Assembly (NCBI GenBank): GCA_025360895.1
Contig: JANYBF010000274.1
Location: 1-11,139, forward strand
DNA: 11,139 nt
Source: Verrucomicrobiota bacterium
GTDB lineage: Bacteria; Verrucomicrobiota; Verrucomicrobiia; Limisphaerales; JADLHS01
Direction of reading: 5' to 3'
Part shown: piece after piece, positions 6,198-11,139 of the stretch
How positions within the stretch are numbered: position 1 is the stretch's first letter
Layout: every line of letters begins with the position of its first letter
The notes under the pieces: generated by a model
The model's input: the letters and a program-made list of their open reading frames with translations, nothing else
Database searches by the model: none
Told to the model about the DNA's origin: nothing
Program-made: the position numbers and the translations under genes

Positions 6198-9100
6198 TAA
6201 AACCAAGTAGCAGCCGACGTAAGGAGGCTCTGACTTATTCCTGATCCGGCATTACTAATCCACCCTTCAGAATGAGCCTCCTCACGTCGGCTGCTACGGT
6301 TTCTTGAATGGACTTCTTCGCCCGCCAGGACCAAGCCCGCCGCAACACCAAGTTGCTGGTATTCTACTTCGTTGTCGCGGTGGTGCTCATCATCGCGGCG
6401 GTTTATTTCGCGTCGCTCCTGATTTTTCAAGGTACGTCCACCTACCGCCATCAGGGTGAGTTGTCGAGCTTCGCGCTTTGGAATCCCAAACTTTTCCTGA
6501 TCGCCGCCGGCGGCACACTCGCGATCATCACCTGCGGCAGTTTGTTCAAGACCGCGCAACTTTCCAGCGGCGGGAGTGCCGTCTCTGAATCCCTGGGTGG
6601 ACGCCTGGTGAATTCCAACACCCGCGACCCGCACGAACGTAAACTCCTCAATGTCGTCGAGGAGATGGCCATCGCCTCGGGCGTCCCCACGCCGCAGGTT
6701 TATGTGATGGACCACGAGCAAGGCATTAACGCCTTCGCCGCCGGCCACACGCCCAATGACGCCGCCATCAGCGTCACGCGCGGTTGCATCGCCACGCTCA
6801 AGCGCGACGAATTGCAGGGCGTCATCGGCCACGAGTTCAGCCACATCCTCAATGGCGACATGCGGCTCAATCTCCGCCTCATGGGAATTATTTTCGGCAT
6901 CGTGTGCCTCGCCGTTATCGGCCGCATTCTGCTAAGTTCCCGCAGCGGAAACAGCAAAGAGAAGAATCCCCTGCCCTTGCTCGGCATCGTGCTATTGATC
7001 CTCGGCTGGGTCGGTGTTTTCTTCGCCCAACTGATCCAGGCCGCCGTGAGCCGCCAGCGCGAATTTCTCGCCGACGCCTCGGCGGTGCAGTTCACCCGCA
7101 ATCCCGACGGACTCTCCGGCGCCTTGCAAAAAATCGGGGCCGTTCACGAAGGTTCGCGGCTCGAAACCGAACATGCCCAGGAAGCCAGCCACATGTTTTT
7201 TGGCAACGCCCTGAAAAGTTCAGCCTTCAGCGCAATGGCCACGCATCCACCGCTCGCAGAACGCATCCGCGCGATTGATCCCAACTGGGATGGAAAATTT
7301 CCCGACGCGGCGGTCGCCGAGGCCGAAGACCCGGAAACCGATCTCGGCAAGAAAGCCAGACCTCGCTCCGCCTTCCCGCCCATCAGCCCCGGCTTTCCCA
7401 ATGGGGCCGGCGGTCTCGCGACGGCGGCCACGGCCATTCAGGCCACCAGCGTTTTGCCCAGTCTCGGCAATCTTACGCCGCTGCATCTGCGTTACGCCGT
7501 CGAACTACGCGAATCGCTCCCGGAAAACGTCCGGGCCGCCGCGCGCGATGCCAAGGGTGCCAGGGCCCTGCTCTACGCGTTGCTCCTGAGCGAGGACGAA
7601 TCCATCCGTGCGTCGCAACTCGCGGAACTCGCCCGCCGCGCCGACCCGGCGATTTACGAACAGACCGTCGCACTTGGGCCGGAAGTTGCGCTGCTCGCGC
7701 AACGAGCACGTTTACCATTGGTAAATCTCACGTTGCCGGCGTTGCGCCAGATGCGGGCTGACGAATTTCAAAAGTTCAGCGACACCCTCGCCTGGCTCAT
7801 CGAGAGCGACGAGCAGATCGTCCTCTTTGAATTCGTGCTCCAGAAAATCATCCAACGCCAGATCGCGCCCCACTTCACCCGCGCGCGACCGGCGGCGACG
7901 CAGTATTACACCCTCAAACCACTCGCGCCCGATTGCGCCGTGCTTCTCTCCGCGCTGGCGCACACCGGTCAGACCGACCCAGCCGAGATTGCGAAAGCCT
8001 TTGAGAGTGGGTCGCCCTACGTTCGCGCCGCTGGCGTTTCCCTGATACTCCTATCCCGCGATGAATGTGGTCTCACCGAAATCAACCACTCCCTTGACCG
8101 CCTCGCGCAAGCGGTGCCGCAGATCAAAAAGAATCTGCTCGAAGCCTGTGTGTCGGTTGTTGGGGCGGACGGCGTGATCCAGGAAAGCGAAGCGGAGTTG
8201 CTCCGCGGTATCGCCGAAACCCTGGACTGCCCCATGCCGCCTTTCCTGACAGCGGCGTGAGCGCAGAGCACGTCCACATCTTGATTGTCAGCGGCTTGAC
8301 AAGGGGGAATGGGGCGGTTTCCAAGTCTGAAAAGAAGCTGATGAAACAGTTTACATCCTCCGTGTAACCGGTCATTTTACCGACCAGCCGATTATCTCCT
8401 ATGAAGACAAGCATCATTCGTTTCGATTTGATTACGAAGCCAGCGGGACGCGGTTTTACCCTGATTGAATTGCTAGTGGTCATTGCGATTATCGCAATCC
8501 TCGCCGCCATGTTGTTGCCGGCGTTGTCGAACGCCAAGCTCAAGGCCACCAAAGCCGCCTGCCTCAGCAACCAGAAGCAACTTAACTTGGGCTTCATCAT
8601 GTACACGGATGACAACAACGACACGATGATCTACACCGAGTCTAAACCGGGCACGACCCAGATTGGCAATCCAGGCGGTGGATATTGGCCGGGGCCGTAC
8701 ACGGACACGGGCACATACCGGGATCTCGACACCTCCATGACGACGGACACCGCCCAGCGCTACGTTGAAAACGGGCTGAAGAAGGGCGCTTTGTTTCGCT
8801 ATGTGAGCGCCACCGGCGCCTACCATTGTCCAGGCGACATGCGAACCAAGCGACTCAAGCCCGGCAAGGGGTGGGCGTATGACAGCTATTCCAAAGCAAA
8901 CGGCATGAATGGCGGAGATTGGGACAAAGTCGGCCAGCCGCCTTACATAAAATTGTCATCCATCCAAGGCGCGGCGGAAGCCATGACTTTTCTGGAAGAA
9001 TCCGATCCCCGAGGCAACAACAAAGGCACTTGGGTGATAAATGTGAAGCCCACCAGTTGGGTTGATCCCTTCGCCATTTTTCACGGTAACATCAGCACCA

Positions 9101-11139
9101 TTGCCTTCGCGGATGGACACGTCGAAGGGCACACCTGGCGCGACCCGAACGTGATCAAAGCCGCAAAAAATTCCGCCGCCGGAATTGAGAGTTTCAATTG
9201 GCCGGGCGGAAACGCCAGCAACGTGGATTTTCAGTGGGTTTATCAACGGTACAAACATGCCAAATGGTTGCCGCTGTAAGACCGTGACCCGGGCGGAGAA
9301 TTCAGGTGCTGATTTTAATGCGACCCAAAGCGTTGGAAAATTCGATGAAAAAATCGCGAACGGCCTTTACGCTCATCGAACTCCTGGTCGTTATTGCCAT
9401 CATTGCGATCCTCGCCAGCATGCTGCTGCCCGCACTCGGGAAAGCCAAGGAGAAGGCCAAGGCCATCAGTTGCGTCAACATGCTGAAGCAAATGGGTACC
9501 GCCGGCATCCTCTACGCCGGCGACAACAATGCCAGATTTTGTCCCACCTTCTGGGTACGTAACAACAATGCCGAGCGAAAAGCGTGGTTCAATTATCTCC
9601 AAACTTTTCAAACGACCAATATCCTGCTGTGCCCCTCCCGGTCGCCGAAGTTCAAGGAACTCATCGCAAACTATCCCAGCGCCGTCGGGGATCAGGCCAT
9701 CTCCAACTACGAAGCGAATTTCGCGCTGGGCGGCTGCGATTGGGCCGGGGTCTGGGACGCAAAAGACTGGCCGCAACTCAAGGACTCGGTAGTGCGCCGG
9801 CCCGCGAGTACCGTTTATATGACGGACGGCGGAAGCCAGCCGGTCAAAACGACGGACCCGCTCAAGTGTGTCACCCAAAAATCACCGGAGAAAGCCGGGT
9901 GCTGGATTGTGCATGATCCCGCGAACGACGCGCCCAACACCGGCGGCGTAACCAACACTGATCCCAACTGGGGCGGCCCCCACCTCCGTCACAACGCGCG
10001 CAGCAATGTGTCGTTCGTGGATGGTCATGTCCAAGGGATGAAAGCCGCCCAATGGTACTGGGCGGGCACCCCGTGGTTGAAACCGTTCGCCGGCGGCGAT
10101 TAATTGCGGCACGCCAAGCACCGGGGCAAACTATTTTTTCTCCAACTCGGCGAACAAGCTGTCGAGGCTGTTCAACGGGGAATTCTTCGATGGATTCAGG
10201 AAGTGCCGCAGATACTCGATACCTTCGGCGATGTTGCGGACGGACTTGGGCAGCATGGCCCCACTGGCATTGGCGTGCCCGCCACCCTGAAGTTTTTCCG
10301 CGACCTTGATCGCCTCGCCGTTCCGGCTGCGCAGGCTCGCGATGACAACACCGTTGGGCCGTCGGATCATCGTCACCAAAACGGGATAACGGGTGGCCTG
10401 ACGTTCGAGCAGTTGATGAACGATCTGGTTATTGTTGCCGATGACGGTTTCCACATAACCAATGGTCGGACTGAGTTCAGCGACGTTACCCTTGCTCCAT
10501 TCGTAACCGATCGGATCCTCGATGCGCCGTTTGGCGGCCATGACTTCGAGCAACGGATGGTCCAGGAGTTTTTCGATCTCGCCCTTGAGGAGGGTATGCA
10601 GATTCCAGAAGCCGTAAATCTTCACGAGACTGGCGTAGTCGCCGGCGAGAATGAAGTCAGGATCCGCTTCGAGAAAAAGGTCGGAGACGTTGTTCAAGTG
10701 AACGAGGCGATCCAGCGCGGGCGTGCCAAGGCCGTGCTCGCAACAGAGATCGTAACAAAGCCGGCCGGCGGATTTATTGACGGCGTGCATGAACGTGGCC
10801 TGCTGGGGCACCACGTCCGTAAGATGATGGTCAACGACCAGCCAGTTGGCTTTGTCGAGGCGCGCCTCGAAGGTGAGGTCCGTGACCCAGGCCGACTTTT
10901 CGCGCGGCTCGCGGTTTTTCCAAAAGTTGTAGTGATACGCTTCGAGCGGAACCGTCTTGCCGAACAGCTTTCGCGCAAGCCGCTGCAACAACACGCCCGC
11001 GACCAATCCGTCGAGGTCGCTTTCGTGAGTGATGATCACATCTGGATGAGGCAGCGCAGTCATTGGGCGCGCAGGCTAACGCAAGCGGGTGAAGGTGGCG
11101 AGTCGGAATGTGAATCGTCAAGCTCTGCCGAGTTGACTC

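Overview
The window is GC-rich (roughly 60%) and looks like a chromosomal segment from a Verrucomicrobia-type bacterium, of the Pedosphaera/Limisphaerales kind. The main reasons are two adjacent genes for prepilin-like proteins with an FTLIELLVVIAIIAIL leader and an H-X9-DG motif near the C-terminus, a gene style very frequent in Verrucomicrobia, Lentisphaerae and Planctomycetes, and dispersed intergenic inverted repeats of a type I associate with these genomes. The assignment is inference; no rRNA or other marker gene is present.

Left part, minus strand (1-3130): a DNA-damage cassette. A DUF72 gene (2091-3032) is followed after 37 bp by lexA (1430-2053) and after another 43 bp by an open frame running off the left edge (1-1386). 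That last frame begins as a catalytically complete Y-family DNA polymerase IV (DinB) and continues, with no stop, into the N-terminus of a C-family polymerase (DnaE/DnaE2-like PHP domain). The linker between the two is made of repeat DNA. The lexA promoter carries an almost perfect Escherichia coli-type SOS box that touches the lexA start codon, so the cassette is probably LexA-autoregulated and damage-inducible. The likely logic is repressor, lesion-bypass polymerase and error-prone DnaE in one operon, a variant of the known lexA-imuA-imuB-dnaE2 mutagenesis cassettes.

Middle (3048-5597): a gene-poor stretch with a promoter and palindrome for DUF72, tract and tandem repeats, a tRNA-Arg(ACG) on the minus strand and an imperfect inverted repeat. 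On the plus strand follow a secreted alpha/beta-hydrolase esterase (3965-4840), which may be translated from a leaderless mRNA, and an unrecognised four-helix membrane protein of lower GC (4892-5416).

Right part (5598-11139): lemA (5598-6197) and an M48 membrane metalloprotease with a long C-terminal extension (6308-8260) form the common LemA/M48 pair, but a 91-bp near-perfect inverted repeat sits between them. Two prepilin-like genes (8401-9279 and 9345-10103) follow, then a convergent DHH/DHHA1 phosphoesterase gene (10131-11063, minus strand).

The most interesting item is the SOS cassette: an in-frame DinB-DnaE reading frame joined by a linker of dispersed repeats, under a proteobacterial-type SOS box.
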